NCBI RefSeq assembly: GCF_900102165.1
Contig: NZ_FNBD01000014.1
Coordinates: 19,534-83,533, forward strand
Direction of reading: 5' to 3'
DNA from: Cellulophaga baltica
GTDB lineage: Bacteria > Bacteroidota > Bacteroidia > Flavobacteriales > Flavobacteriaceae
Length of the DNA stretch: 64,000 bases
Shown: one piece after another, positions 1 to 9,091 of the stretch
Layout: each line of letters opens with the position of its first letter
Numbering within the stretch: the stretch's first letter is position 1
Made by a program: the position numbers and the translations under genes
The notes under the pieces: model-generated
What the model was told of the DNA's origin: nothing
Database searches by the model: none
What the model saw: only the letters and a program-made list of their open reading frames with translations

Positions 1-755
1 CAGAATTTGAACTAACGTATATTCTTAAGGGAGAAGGGGTGCGCTATGTAGGTAATAGTGTGCAACAATTTGAAGCTGGTGATTTTGTGCTTTTAGGGAG
101 CAACTTGCCGCACTGTTGGAAGAATACTTCTGAAGATGCAACCTACGTTAAATCGATAGTTTTTCAATGGGATGCTAATCTTTTAGGTGTTGGTTGGTTA
201 GAGAAAAGAGAATTTTATAGTATCAAAAAACTATTAGAACGTGCTTCAGAAGGCATCCATTTTAATGCCATTGTAGCGGCTAAAATGACTTCAAAATTAG
301 AAGAAGTACTTACCAAAGACCCCTTAGAGAAACTTCTGTCATTTTTAAAAGTATTAAAAGAAATTAGCGAAATAACCACTTATAATCTCTTGGTAACTCC
401 TGGTTTTACACCTATCTTAAATAGTAAAACAAATCATAGGATAGATGTCATTCAAAATTTTGTCGCCAATAATTATACGAAAAAAATAAAGCTAGAAGAC
501 ATTGCAGGAACACTAGCTATGGGAAACGAAGCTTTTTGCAGGTTCTTTAAAAAATCACACAGTAAATCTTTCTTTACTTATTTAAATGAATACCGCATCA
601 ATATAGCCTGTAAATTACTTATCGAATCTAAAAAACAAGTAAGCCAGATTGCTTATGAATGCGGGTATGAGAGTCTCCCTTTTTTTTATAGACAGTTTGA
701 TAGGTATATGAATTGCTCTCCTTTGAGTTTTAGAAAACAATACCTTAAACTCTGA
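1..755 (+). CDS. AraC-family transcriptional regulator, 5' end outside window
   Basis: The reading frame is open from base 3 back to the window edge, so the gene is truncated at its 5' end; a GTG at 39 is an internal valine, not the start. The visible part begins inside a small cupin-like sensor domain (motif GEGVRYVG, then FEAGDFVLLGSNLPHCW). It ends with a two-helix-turn-helix AraC/XylS domain over roughly the last 100 residues (IAGTLAMG in the first HTH, QIAYECGYES in the second, SPLSFRKQ at the end). Family members bind a small ligand in the cupin and activate or repress nearby genes. The ligand and target cannot be told from the sequence. The stop codon overlaps the palindrome upstream of the next gene. 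Confidence 0.9.
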   Translation, partial: EFELTYILKGEGVRYVGNSVQQFEAGDFVLLGSNLPHCWKNTSEDATYVKSIVFQWDANLLGVGWLEKREFYSIKKLLERASEGIHFNAIVAAKMTSKLEEVLTKDPLEKLLSFLKVLKEISEITTYNLLVTPGFTPILNSKTNHRIDVIQNFVANNYTKKIKLEDIAGTLAMGNEAFCRFFKKSHSKSFFTYLNEYRINIACKLLIESKKQVSQIAYECGYESLPFFYRQFDRYMNCSPLSFRKQYLKL

Positions 756-796
756 TATATATCATAGCTAATATGTAGTTACTTAGGCTACCTTAG
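753..796 (+). promoter_or_regulatory. FNR-like palindrome and -7 element upstream of cardiolipin synthase
   Basis: A perfect palindrome TGATATATATCA (753-764) is followed after 24 nt by TACCTTAG (789-796), a near match to the Bacteroidota -7 element TAnnTTTG. The cls start lies at 818. The arrangement is the same as at nine other promoter regions in the first 33 kb, with a spacing one base longer. Confidence 0.6.
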
Positions 797-817
797 CCCT
801 ACCGTTAAAAGATTATC

Positions 818-2224
818 TTGGGACTGCAGATTTTAATTATACTTTATGTTTTAGTAGCGCTAACCTTAGTGGTGAGTATCTTATTGCATGGCGCAAAACC
901 GTCTAAAACTTTAGGGTGGCTACTGGCAATATTTACAGTACCAGTGGGCGGCATTTTACTCTATTTATTATTGGGGAGAAATAGAAGAAAAAATAAACTA
1001 ATACGTTTAAAAAAAGAACGTTTTTTTAAATTTCCAAAACCTTCTATAGAACAAACCGCTGTAATGCGTGGCCAGTTTAAAAAGATCATGACCTTAGTCT
1101 ACAAAAACTCTCATTTTCCTCCAACGGGAGGTAATGAATTGGTATTGTTAAAAGATGGTAAAACTACTTTTGAAACCATTTTTAAAGCACTAGAAGCAGC
1201 AAAAACTACGATACATCTTCAATATTATATTTTTGAAGAAGGCGAATTGGCGGATGCTTTTTTAAAACTTTTTGAGAAGAAAGTAAGGGAAGGAGTTTCC
1301 GTACGGATGATTTATGATGGAGTAGGTAGTTTTTCTTTAAGTAAAAAATACATTGACAAGCTAGAAAGTATAGGCGTATTAGTGTACCCTTTTTTGCCGT
1401 TTAAATTCGGGCGATTTTTTAGATCATTGAATTACAGAAACCATCGCAAAATTATAGTTATCGATGGGCAAATAGGTTTTACTGGTGGCATAAATATCTC
1501 GGATAAATATTTAAAAGGGGATGCAACTTTAGGCAAGTGGCATGATATGCATTTACAAATTACAGGAGCTGCCGCAGAACATTTAGATTATGTTTTTGCA
1601 TTAGATTGGTACCTTGTGAGTGAGCAGGAAATTAATTTGATACCATCTGCAAATAAAGAAAAAAAGGTTCTTAATACTAGTTTAGTGCAAATAGTTGCAG
1701 GAGGTCCAGATGATGACTTTGCATCGCTTGAACAGACGTATTTTGCCATGATTAACAAAGCTGAAAAATACATTTATATCACCAACCCTTATATTATTCC
1801 AGGACAGGCTATTTTGCAAGCATTACAGACGGCAGCCCTTAGCGGCATAGATGTTAGGCTGCTAATTTCAGAACAAGCAGATAGTAAAATAGTAGGGTGG
1901 AGTGTACGTTCTTATTTTGAAGCGCTCTTAAAAGCGGGAGTGAAAATATACTTATTTCCTGATGGATTCTTACATAGTAAGATTATTGTAAGTGATGATG
2001 CTATTACCACCATAGGTACAGCCAACCTAGATGATCGTAGTTTTGAGCAGAATTATGAAGTAAATGCTTTAATTTATGATGAAGTATTTGCAAAATTGCT
2101 CAAAACAGATTTTCTAAATGATGCTAATATAAGTAAAAGCTTATCCTACACAGAATTTATAAACAGGCCGTGGAGTGATAAGCTTAAAGAAGGTTTTGGT
2201 AAATTGTTTAGTGCACTATTATAG
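818..2224 (+). CDS. cls: Cardiolipin synthase (phospholipase D superfamily)
   Basis: A 468-residue membrane protein that joins two phosphatidylglycerol molecules into cardiolipin and glycerol. Two N-terminal transmembrane segments (about residues 3-22 and 33-52) precede two PLD domains. Each PLD domain carries an HxKxxxxD motif: HRKIIVID in the first and HSKIIVSD in the second, the latter followed by GTANLDDRSFEQNYE, which is typical of bacterial Cls. The frame has no ATG at its 5' end. A TTG at 818 is the best start because a stop lies four codons upstream and the membrane segment begins at once. The FNR-like site ends 53 nt before it. The 3' end overlaps the convergent dehydrogenase by 6 nt. 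Confidence 0.92.
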   Translation: MGLQILIILYVLVALTLVVSILLHGAKPSKTLGWLLAIFTVPVGGILLYLLLGRNRRKNKLIRLKKERFFKFPKPSIEQTAVMRGQFKKIMTLVYKNSHFPPTGGNELVLLKDGKTTFETIFKALEAAKTTIHLQYYIFEEGELADAFLKLFEKKVREGVSVRMIYDGVGSFSLSKKYIDKLESIGVLVYPFLPFKFGRFFRSLNYRNHRKIIVIDGQIGFTGGINISDKYLKGDATLGKWHDMHLQITGAAAEHLDYVFALDWYLVSEQEINLIPSANKEKKVLNTSLVQIVAGGPDDDFASLEQTYFAMINKAEKYIYITNPYIIPGQAILQALQTAALSGIDVRLLISEQADSKIVGWSVRSYFEALLKAGVKIYLFPDGFLHSKIIVSDDAITTIGTANLDDRSFEQNYEVNALIYDEVFAKLLKTDFLNDANISKSLSYTEFINRPWSDKLKEGFGKLFSALL

Positions 2225-3205
2225 TTCGTTTTTACTTATTTCATGTTCCTTCCAAGCATTCAAGTTCTCAAATGTCAACTCGGCAATATGCTGTAAGGCT
2301 TCATGGGTCATGTATCCCTGATGTGGAGTTAATAGCACATTAGGTAAACTTAAAAGCTTTTTTAAGGCCTCATCTTTTAATTCTTCGCTTGAAAAGTCTT
2401 TAAAAAAAGTTCCCGCTTCTTTTTCATATACATCAGTGCAATAACCAGCAATTTGTTTATTTTCAAGGGCCTCAATAATAGCTATAGTATTTACATGTGC
2501 ACCTCTAGCGGTATTTACGATAATCACATTCTTTTTCATTAAAGCCATTCGTTCTTTGTTTATGAGATAGTGATTATCTTCCGTGAGTGGTATGTGTAAA
2601 CTTATAATGTCTGATGCACTACACAGCTGATCTAAACTTTTGTACTTTAAATTATAGGCAGTTTCCAATTCATAATTGGGTGCAATATCATAGGCTAAAA
2701 TTGTACAACCAAAACCATTCATGATACTTGCCATAGCAGCACCAATACTACCTGTGCCAATTAACCCTACAGTTTTACCTCGTACATTAAAACCCATTAA
2801 ATTATCCTGTATAAAATTATAGGCTTTTACCTGCGCATTGGCCGTAACTATTTTACGGTTTAAAGCTAATAATAAGGCTGTAGCATGTTCTGCAATAGCG
2901 TAAGGAGAATAGTCTGGTGCATTTGCGACCTTGAAACCATAATTTTTGGCAGCACCAAGGTTCACATTGTTATAACCAGCGGAACGCAAAGTGATGTAGC
3001 GCACACCTAGCGCCCAAAGTTTTTCTAAGACTAGCGAGGAGGCATCATCTCCTGAAAATATAGAAATAGCACTGTACCCCGTTGCTTTTAAAGCACTTTC
3101 ACTTGTTAGTGCTTCCGGAATAAAATCTAGTTCTTGATTTTTGGTATTGGCGTTTTTTAAAAACGGAATTTCAAAATCTTTACTGCTGTAAAATAATATT
3201 TTCAT
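2219..3205 (-). CDS. D-2-hydroxyacid dehydrogenase, D-lactate dehydrogenase type
   Basis: A 328-residue cytosolic NAD-dependent dehydrogenase, most like the fermentative D-lactate dehydrogenase (LdhA) group, which reduces pyruvate to D-lactate and regenerates NAD+. The nucleotide-binding motif GLIGTGSIG is at about residue 147. Arg in NTARGAHVNT and His in TPHQGYMTHEAL are in the catalytic positions of the family. It is the last gene of a minus-strand run that starts with the universal stress protein at 7210, with gaps of 1 to 32 nt. This suggests co-expression with stress genes under low oxygen. Substrate (pyruvate or another 2-oxoacid) is inferred from overall similarity only. Confidence 0.88.
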   Translation of the reverse strand: MKILFYSSKDFEIPFLKNANTKNQELDFIPEALTSESALKATGYSAISIFSGDDASSLVLEKLWALGVRYITLRSAGYNNVNLGAAKNYGFKVANAPDYSPYAIAEHATALLLALNRKIVTANAQVKAYNFIQDNLMGFNVRGKTVGLIGTGSIGAAMASIMNGFGCTILAYDIAPNYELETAYNLKYKSLDQLCSASDIISLHIPLTEDNHYLINKERMALMKKNVIIVNTARGAHVNTIAIIEALENKQIAGYCTDVYEKEAGTFFKDFSSEELKDEALKKLLSLPNVLLTPHQGYMTHEALQHIAELTFENLNAWKEHEISKNEL

Positions 3206-3217
3206 GTGTGGTTGTAC

Positions 3218-4588
3218 TTATACTATTAATGTTGTTGTATCATTTAATTTTGGAATAGTAACATTCCAATGGTATTCATCTCTAATTTTTACTTTAAATA
3301 TATCTAAAGCATTGGGCTCTCCGTGAATTAAAAATACGTTTTCTGGTATATTTTTTATCGCACTTAACCAATCGAGTAATTCGTTTTGATCTGCATGGGC
3401 AGATAAACTTTCTAAATGCTGAATGGAAGCTTTTATAGGGTAGTATTTTCCAAAAATTTTCAATTCATGAGCGCCTTCTAATAACTGTCTGCCGCGTGTG
3501 CCTTCTGCCTGATAACCTGCAAGCAATACAGTTGTTGAGGTTTTGCCTATCATTTGTTTTAAATAGGTTAATACACGACCGCCAGTAACCATACCGCTTC
3601 CCGCAATTATTATTTTAGGCCGTGGATTATCAATAGTTTTCCATGTATCGGCATAGGAAGTTATTATATTAAAATGGTTGCACATAGCTGCATATTCCTC
3701 GGAAGATAATTTATGCCACTCAGGAAATTCTTCAAATACAGATAGTACATTGTTACCCATTGGACTATCAATAAATATAGGGATGTTCGGAATTTTGTTT
3801 TTTTTGTATAATTGCCATAGGGTGTACATTAACGATTGTAAACGTTCTACGGCAAACGAAGGGATAATTAAGTTTCCGCCATTCGTAATTGTTTTATGTA
3901 CTAAAGCAACAAGCATGCCCTCTACATCCTCTTTAGGATGTAGTTTATTGCCGTAAGTACTTTCTAAAAATAAATAATCTGCCCATTCTGGTTTTTCTGG
4001 TTTTGAGAGTAATACGTCTTCCACTCTTCCAATATCACCGGAAAAAACTACTATTTTACCATACATATCAAGCTCGATAAATGTAGCACCAATAATATGT
4101 CCGTTGTATCGAAATCTAAATTTTACAGCATCAGAGAGTTGAAGCCACTTTCCGCTATCTGCAGCTTCAAACTTTGAAATGGTGTTTTTAGCTTCATCTA
4201 TGGTATAAAATGGAATTGCGGGATGATGCTTGCTATACCCTTCTTCATTAGCTCTCTGTGCCTCTTCTTCTTGAATTTTACCGCTATCTAAAAGTATAAT
4301 TTCTGCAATAGCTAAAGTAGGAGCCGTACCTATTATTTTCCCTTTAAATCCTTCTTTTACGAGACGCGGTAAATAACCAGTGTGGTCTAAATGTCCGTGC
4401 GTAAGTAGAACAACATCTATTTTAGAAACATTGATAGGTAAAGGAGTCCAGTTTATTTCACGGAGTTCTTTTAATCCTTGAAACATGCCACAATCTACCA
4501 TGATGTTTATGTCTGGAGTTTCTATATAAAATTTAGACCCTGTTACGGTACCAGAGGCGCCTAAAAAGTGAATTTTTACATTTTTCAT
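3218..4588 (-). CDS. Beta-CASP metallo-beta-lactamase fold hydrolase with RNA specificity domain
   Basis: A 456-residue soluble protein. The metal-binding motif THGHLDHT (H64, H66, D68, H69) and FSGDIGR mark the metallo-beta-lactamase fold. The central beta-CASP region contains AGSGMVTGGR, and the C-terminal RMMBL part contains SLSAHADQ. This is the YSH1/CPSF-like family of RNA endo/exonucleases. Bacterial members of this clade often sit beside universal stress proteins and anaerobic genes, and their RNA substrates are mostly unknown. It lies 3 nt from the ATP-cone nuclease gene upstream and 12 nt from the dehydrogenase downstream, so it is probably translated from one mRNA with them. Confidence 0.88.
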   Translation of the reverse strand: MKNVKIHFLGASGTVTGSKFYIETPDINIMVDCGMFQGLKELREINWTPLPINVSKIDVVLLTHGHLDHTGYLPRLVKEGFKGKIIGTAPTLAIAEIILLDSGKIQEEEAQRANEEGYSKHHPAIPFYTIDEAKNTISKFEAADSGKWLQLSDAVKFRFRYNGHIIGATFIELDMYGKIVVFSGDIGRVEDVLLSKPEKPEWADYLFLESTYGNKLHPKEDVEGMLVALVHKTITNGGNLIIPSFAVERLQSLMYTLWQLYKKNKIPNIPIFIDSPMGNNVLSVFEEFPEWHKLSSEEYAAMCNHFNIITSYADTWKTIDNPRPKIIIAGSGMVTGGRVLTYLKQMIGKTSTTVLLAGYQAEGTRGRQLLEGAHELKIFGKYYPIKASIQHLESLSAHADQNELLDWLSAIKNIPENVFLIHGEPNALDIFKVKIRDEYHWNVTIPKLNDTTTLIV

Positions 4589-4591
4589 AAA

Positions 4592-5437
4592 TTAAGGATT
4601 ACAAAATTGTTTAAGCTCATTGATAATACTTGTTTTTCTAGATTTGGAAATACCTAAATGATCTAATAAAAATTGTTCTTTCCAGAGTTGTCTGCAGAGT
4701 ACTACGTCTCTATTTAATAGATAATGCTTCTCTTTATTTGTTAGAAGCGTAGAAACAGTGATGGGATATAGACTCAAACGATCTATTCTATCTTTTAATC
4801 CTTCCTTTTTAGGGAAATCCCAACTTAATAAATAGAGACCGGCACAATGGCCGTAGGCAATAGCATCGCTTGTGAATCTTGTGTTAGTTACTACCCAACC
4901 TTTATCTATAACCCGTTTTTCTGTTGATTTTGTTTCCCAGAATGTTTTAACATCCCTATACCGAGAATGAATGTATAGCGGAATCTTAACATTACAGTTA
5001 CGGCCTTCTTCCGAATGAAATTTACATTCAATAATAGCCACTTTATTATTTTTTTCCGCAATCACATCTATCTCATGGGTAACACAAATTCCGTTTAGAA
5101 TTTCACCCACGGTAGTTGTGTATCCAGAATAAGTTAAAATCGCAGCCACAAAACGTTCAAAAGGAAAGCCTGTTGGGCCCAATTCATAGATGGCCTTTTT
5201 TAGCTTGTATTTAGAGGCAAAAACCGATTTGTTTCTTTTTAAAAGCGCAAAAGCTCTGTTGTAAATCTCTTGTGTAGAAATACCTTCATAAAGCTCCTCT
5301 TTTACTTTAGAAACAATTGCTTCTATTAAGTTATGATTGGCACCACTATACTTTAGGGAATTACGTAATTTATCTAAAGAAAAAAGAGCTTTTTCTCCTG
5401 AAGATTTCGTTACTTTAATGGTCATAGTAGGTTCCAT
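4592..5437 (-). CDS. ATP-cone domain fused to PD-(D/E)XK restriction-endonuclease-like domain
   Basis: A 281-residue protein in two parts. Residues about 5-95 form an ATP-cone, the nucleotide-binding regulatory module known from ribonucleotide reductases and NrdR. Residues about 95-185 look like an Mrr-type nuclease: HEIDVIAE gives the first acidic residue, IIECKFH the ExK pair, and helices with basic residues follow. The combination suggests a DNA-cleaving or DNA-binding enzyme that responds to ATP or dATP. The physiological role is unknown. It lies within the operon led by the stress protein at 7210, 1 nt from the channel gene, so it does not look like a restriction-modification component: no methylase is nearby. 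The first or the fifth codon (MEPTM) could be the start. Confidence 0.78.
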   Translation of the reverse strand: MEPTMTIKVTKSSGEKALFSLDKLRNSLKYSGANHNLIEAIVSKVKEELYEGISTQEIYNRAFALLKRNKSVFASKYKLKKAIYELGPTGFPFERFVAAILTYSGYTTTVGEILNGICVTHEIDVIAEKNNKVAIIECKFHSEEGRNCNVKIPLYIHSRYRDVKTFWETKSTEKRVIDKGWVVTNTRFTSDAIAYGHCAGLYLLSWDFPKKEGLKDRIDRLSLYPITVSTLLTNKEKHYLLNRDVVLCRQLWKEQFLLDHLGISKSRKTSIINELKQFCNP

Positions 5438-5438
5438 A

Positions 5439-6338
5439 TCATTTTTTTAGTTGTACGTCTACTTCGGGTATTTTAAGTAATTGTAGAGTAGTAGAGGCAA
5501 AGCTTACTGTACCTTGGGTAGCTTTAATTTCTCTCTGAATTAATTCAAGTAATTCGTGCTTTGTAGCTCTTCTTCTTTTATAATCTGTGATATAACGTAA
5601 GTTTATAGCCACCCAATTATCTGTTAAATTGATGGCGATAGAAGGGGCTAGCTTAGAATCTTCAATATAGTAGCGTTCTACCATTTCTTCCCACTTTGCA
5701 GTAGATTTTTCTGTGTAATCCGCTAAAAGTAATTCAGCTTGTTCTTGGACTATTTTTTTTGCAAGTTCTAAATCAGATTCGTAGGTGATAAGAATATTTA
5801 ATTCGTCCCAAACAAAAGGGAAATCCATAGAATAGTTTTTAATAGGACCCTTAAAAACAAAGGCATTACTGATTTTTACAATTCTACCGGAATAGTTATC
5901 GCTGCTTACCCATTCTCCCATTTCCATTAAAGTGGTATAGATACTATCAATATCTATAACATCTCCCTTTATTCCGTTTATTTCTATCCGATCGCCTGGC
6001 TTATAAATACGGACAAAGAAAATATAAAATGATCCCGCTATACTCAAAATTAACTCTTGAAGCGTAAACGTTATACCGGCCGTGAATAAGCCAATTATAA
6101 TGGTGTAATCTTCTAAGTTTTTTACGGTGAAAGATATTAGGATTAATAAAGCAATTAGAACATAGCCAATGATTTCTACGCCTTTTTGTGCCTTATAGCG
6201 TATCGCTAAATCTGCAATTCTTTTCTTTAATACTTTCCTTAAAAAACTAATACTAGCAACAATAACCATGATCCATAGCACTAACTTGGCTATTTTTAAA
6301 AATGTAGGATGTTCTAAGAGGGTATTTAAAGTTTCCAT
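5439..6338 (-). CDS. Small-conductance mechanosensitive channel family protein (MscS type)
   Basis: A 299-residue inner membrane protein with three predicted membrane segments (about residues 14-34, 52-72 and 78-112). The pore-lining helix and beta domain that follow include PGDRIEINGIKGDVIDI, the hallmark of the MscS family. The C-terminal cytosolic domain is shortened. Family members open under membrane tension to release solutes during osmotic downshock. Its place in a stress operon (32 nt downstream of a universal stress protein) fits a general protective role. Ion preference cannot be inferred. Confidence 0.88.
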   Translation of the reverse strand: METLNTLLEHPTFLKIAKLVLWIMVIVASISFLRKVLKKRIADLAIRYKAQKGVEIIGYVLIALLILISFTVKNLEDYTIIIGLFTAGITFTLQELILSIAGSFYIFFVRIYKPGDRIEINGIKGDVIDIDSIYTTLMEMGEWVSSDNYSGRIVKISNAFVFKGPIKNYSMDFPFVWDELNILITYESDLELAKKIVQEQAELLLADYTEKSTAKWEEMVERYYIEDSKLAPSIAINLTDNWVAINLRYITDYKRRRATKHELLELIQREIKATQGTVSFASTTLQLLKIPEVDVQLKK

Positions 6339-6370
6339 GAAGTTATGTAGGAATGTGGTTATACATACTA

Positions 6371-7210
6371 TTAATGAAGCGCAAGAATAGGTGTAGTGGC
6401 TTCGTAACCTATCTCCTTAATTAAAGGCTTTGAAAATACGGTTCCAAAGAAAAAATGAGAACGGTTTATAAATGCAATCATACTACTGTCTCTACTCGCT
6501 ACAAATGTGGTGATGCCTTTCGCTAGGCTCAATCCTGTAAGCGTATGAAATGTACACTCTATAGTACTAAAAATGGATTCTAAATATTCCTTGCTTTCGT
6601 GTTGCGTAGTAGATAATTCTTCTGTATTGTTGATATGAAGTATGCGTATCGCTGATCCATGCATTCTAGCTATATCTACTAGATAATCTAGTTCTTTGGC
6701 TTTATAATTTGTTTTTAAATCGGTAGGGAATACTATTTCCTTAATAGGCGTAAAGCGTACCATTTCTGGAATAGCGAGAACAGGGCAAGCTGTAATTTTT
6801 TCCATAGCCTTTACGGTATTGCTTCCGAAAATAATTCCTTTGCGCCCGGTGGCACCTTGGGTGCCCATAACGACTAAATCAATGGCTTCTTTAGCAATGA
6901 TATGTTTCATTGCTTCAGATAGAAAATTTAAACTAGAAATAGTATGATATTGATGCTTTGGGTTGTCATTATGCAATGCGAGTACCTCTAATAATTTTTC
7001 AAAGGCTTTCTCAGATACTTCTAGGGCTGCATCATAATCGGGACTACCCGGTTCTGGGAGTGCCAGGTAGTCTGTGGTATAGCCATCTACGTGAAATACA
7101 TTTAAAAAGTAAAATTCACAATTTTGCTTTTCATATAAATCTAGGGCATAACGTGCTGCATTTAAAGCATTTTTTGAAAAATCAGTAGGAATTAAGATGC
7201 GTTTATTCAT
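6371..7210 (-). CDS. Universal stress protein, tandem UspA domains (first of six paralogues)
   Basis: A 279-residue cytosolic protein made of two UspA folds. The N-terminal half keeps the ATP-binding signature G-2x-G-9x-G-S (GTQGATGRKG followed by FGSNT). The C-terminal half lacks it, having RSHFFFGTVF in its place. It begins ILIPTDFS, like its five paralogues in the next 5 kb. Usp proteins are induced under growth arrest, hypoxia or energy stress and bind ATP or partner proteins; the exact action of this one is unknown. It leads a five-gene operon (channel, nuclease, RNase-like, dehydrogenase) and has its own FNR-like site at 7269-7280. Confidence 0.92.
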   Translation of the reverse strand: MNKRILIPTDFSKNALNAARYALDLYEKQNCEFYFLNVFHVDGYTTDYLALPEPGSPDYDAALEVSEKAFEKLLEVLALHNDNPKHQYHTISSLNFLSEAMKHIIAKEAIDLVVMGTQGATGRKGIIFGSNTVKAMEKITACPVLAIPEMVRFTPIKEIVFPTDLKTNYKAKELDYLVDIARMHGSAIRILHINNTEELSTTQHESKEYLESIFSTIECTFHTLTGLSLAKGITTFVASRDSSMIAFINRSHFFFGTVFSKPLIKEIGYEATTPILALH

Positions 7211-7237
7211 GATGTTCCATTTTAGAGATTGGTGTGA

Positions 7238-7280
7238 TAAATTTAATTGTACTCAAGGAACTTTTCTATGACAATTGTCA
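7238..7280 (-). promoter_or_regulatory. FNR-like palindrome and -7 element for the Usp-led five-gene operon
   Basis: The perfect palindrome TGACAATTGTCA (7269-7280) overlaps the stop codon of the upstream gene. Read on the minus strand it is followed after exactly 23 nt by TAAATTTA (7245-7238), a TAnnTTTG-like -7 element, and the Usp start codon is at 7210. This places the operator near -41.5, typical of class II activation by CRP/FNR proteins. Confidence 0.68.
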
Positions 7281-8126
7281 CTCCATACTCGGAAGTATTA
7301 GAAACGGAATATTGGCATACATACTAACATCTTTTATCACAGGTTCTCGTAGTAACTTTTCTAAAAAATTTCTTTTTTGATGTACCATACAAAACAAATC
7401 TATCTCGCGAGCAGCAATAAATTCGTGAATAACCTTTGCTTTATCACTAAATTCTTTCATTGTTGTAAAAGAATGCTGATACTCTTTTAGGCAATTTTCT
7501 AATAATTTATATTTGAGTTCTTGCTCTGCATCTAAGATAGCTTCTTCAATAATATGCATAACTCGTATGGCAGCATTGGTTTGTTTAGCAATAAATAAAA
7601 GGGGCGCAATATTAGATAAGGAACACCCTTGCTTATAATCTGTTACAAATGCAATTTCTTTAGGTGCAGTATATTCTATTTGTTTTGGAATAGCTAATAT
7701 GGGACAGTTGGATATGGTGTTTGTAATTTGAATAGTGTTGCTGCCAAAGAACAATTCTTTAGCGCCAGTTTCTCCTTTACTACCTATTAAAACAAGATCT
7801 ATATCATATGCCTTAGTGGTGTTTTTTATGTTCTTAGAGAGATTGCCTTCTTTAGAAAGTGGAATAAACTTATGATTAGGATTTTCTGTATCTAAGGTTA
7901 TTTTATGAATTAATTTTTCTAAAGCAATATTAGATTGCGCTTCTATTTCTTCTAGTTCGTTTTTATTGGATAAGAAAGGTGCCCTTTTATTCTTTAGAGG
8001 CGTAAGCTCATCATACACATTGAGAATATAAAAGGTACAAGAGGTTTCTTTAAATAATTTTGTTCCGTAAAACAATGCACAGTAGGCATCATTTGAAAAG
8101 TCTGTTGCTACTAATATAGATTTCAT
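7278..8126 (-). CDS. Universal stress protein, tandem UspA domains (second)
   Basis: A 282-residue two-domain Usp. The N-terminal half has the ATP-binding motif (GSKGETGAKE then FFGSNT), while the C-terminal half has lost it. It is the most divergent of the six: it opens ILVATDFS instead of ILIPTDFS and has a lysine-rich stretch after strand two. It follows the paralogue at 8136-8972 with a 9-nt gap, so the two form one transcription unit. Its stop codon lies inside the operator of the next unit downstream. Confidence 0.9.
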   Translation of the reverse strand: MKSILVATDFSNDAYCALFYGTKLFKETSCTFYILNVYDELTPLKNKRAPFLSNKNELEEIEAQSNIALEKLIHKITLDTENPNHKFIPLSKEGNLSKNIKNTTKAYDIDLVLIGSKGETGAKELFFGSNTIQITNTISNCPILAIPKQIEYTAPKEIAFVTDYKQGCSLSNIAPLLFIAKQTNAAIRVMHIIEEAILDAEQELKYKLLENCLKEYQHSFTTMKEFSDKAKVIHEFIAAREIDLFCMVHQKRNFLEKLLREPVIKDVSMYANIPFLILPSME

Positions 8127-8135
8127 TTTAATTTT

Positions 8136-8972
8136 TTAAAGTTGAGGAATGACCATAAAGGGTATAGTAACATGAAAACCGACCTTTTTTAAGACAGGTT
8201 CTATGAATAGTCTTTCAAAAAAGGTATGCTTATTTTGAATCATTACCAAGAGATTAATTTTTCTTTTTAATTGAAAATCGTTTATGGCTGTAATAATTTC
8301 ATTGTCTGGAACTTCATGAAAAATAGCATGATTAACCATAAGTCTATCCAATTGTTTCTTATGCTCTTTTTGTACCATGTTAAGCGCAATGGCTTTTCTA
8401 ATATACAATATATTAACTTGAGACTTATGGTGTTTAACCACTTGTAAAAGGCTTTCAATTTCTTTTTCAGGATAGGTAATTTCAAAATCTGTAGGAAATA
8501 AAATTTCTTTTGGTGCTTCATAGGCAAAAGAATCTGGAACGACAATCAGAGGACATTTTGTTTTTTTAATGATATGTACCGCATTACTTCCAAACAATAT
8601 TTCTTCAGCGCCGGAGGCACCTTTGGTACCCATAACAATAAGATCTATACCTTCACTGGTGGTCATTTCAAGAACTTCATTCAGAAGCGTATTAAATATA
8701 ACACGTGTTTTAAACGTGTGTTTAGGATTGGGGTATTCTAATTCAATTTTTTCTTTTAATTCTTTACTATTTGTCAGCGCTGTTTCTTTCATAACATCTC
8801 CTAGACCTATTAATCCAGGGCTGCCAATTAAGTATTCTGTTTGATACACAGAAGGATTATACGTATGCAATAGATAAAAGGTGCATTTGATGTCTTTGTA
8901 GACCTTTAAAGCATAGGTTATCGCTTTAAATGAGTTATCAGAAAAATCAGTTGGGAGCAATATTTTTTTCAT
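8136..8972 (-). CDS. Universal stress protein, tandem UspA domains (third)
   Basis: A 278-residue two-domain Usp. The ATP-binding signature is in the N-terminal domain (GTKGASGAEE then FGSNA); the C-terminal half lacks it (QNKHTFFERLF). It is the first gene of a two-gene unit and is divergent from the thioredoxin gene, with 119 nt between the start codons. A single FNR-like palindrome lies midway (9027-9038), 54 nt from each start, so one site can serve both directions. Confidence 0.9.
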   Translation of the reverse strand: MKKILLPTDFSDNSFKAITYALKVYKDIKCTFYLLHTYNPSVYQTEYLIGSPGLIGLGDVMKETALTNSKELKEKIELEYPNPKHTFKTRVIFNTLLNEVLEMTTSEGIDLIVMGTKGASGAEEILFGSNAVHIIKKTKCPLIVVPDSFAYEAPKEILFPTDFEITYPEKEIESLLQVVKHHKSQVNILYIRKAIALNMVQKEHKKQLDRLMVNHAIFHEVPDNEIITAINDFQLKRKINLLVMIQNKHTFFERLFIEPVLKKVGFHVTIPFMVIPQL

Positions 8973-8995
8973 GATGTTGTATTTTTATGGTGGAT

Positions 8996-9069
8996 TAAAA
9001 GTACCCAACATAATCCAATAAAATTATGATATAAATCAGTTCAGAACTCTGCTGTATTTTATAAATTTA
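8996..9069. promoter_or_regulatory. Shared FNR-like palindrome with divergent -7 elements (Usp / thioredoxin)
   Basis: The palindrome TGATATAAATCA (9027-9038) matches the FNR core TGATnnnnATCA. On the plus strand TAAATTTA (9062-9069) begins exactly 23 nt after it, toward the thioredoxin gene. On the minus strand TACTTTTA (9003-8996) begins exactly 23 nt after it, toward the Usp gene. Both match the Bacteroidota -7 consensus loosely. The symmetry indicates bidirectional activation from one operator. Confidence 0.7.
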
Positions 9070-9091
9070 TAATTCAAAAAAGAATAGAAAG

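Noticed and set aside
4592..5437. Restriction-modification system
   Set aside because: The nuclease-like domain is fused to an ATP-cone and lies in a stress operon without methylase or specificity genes.
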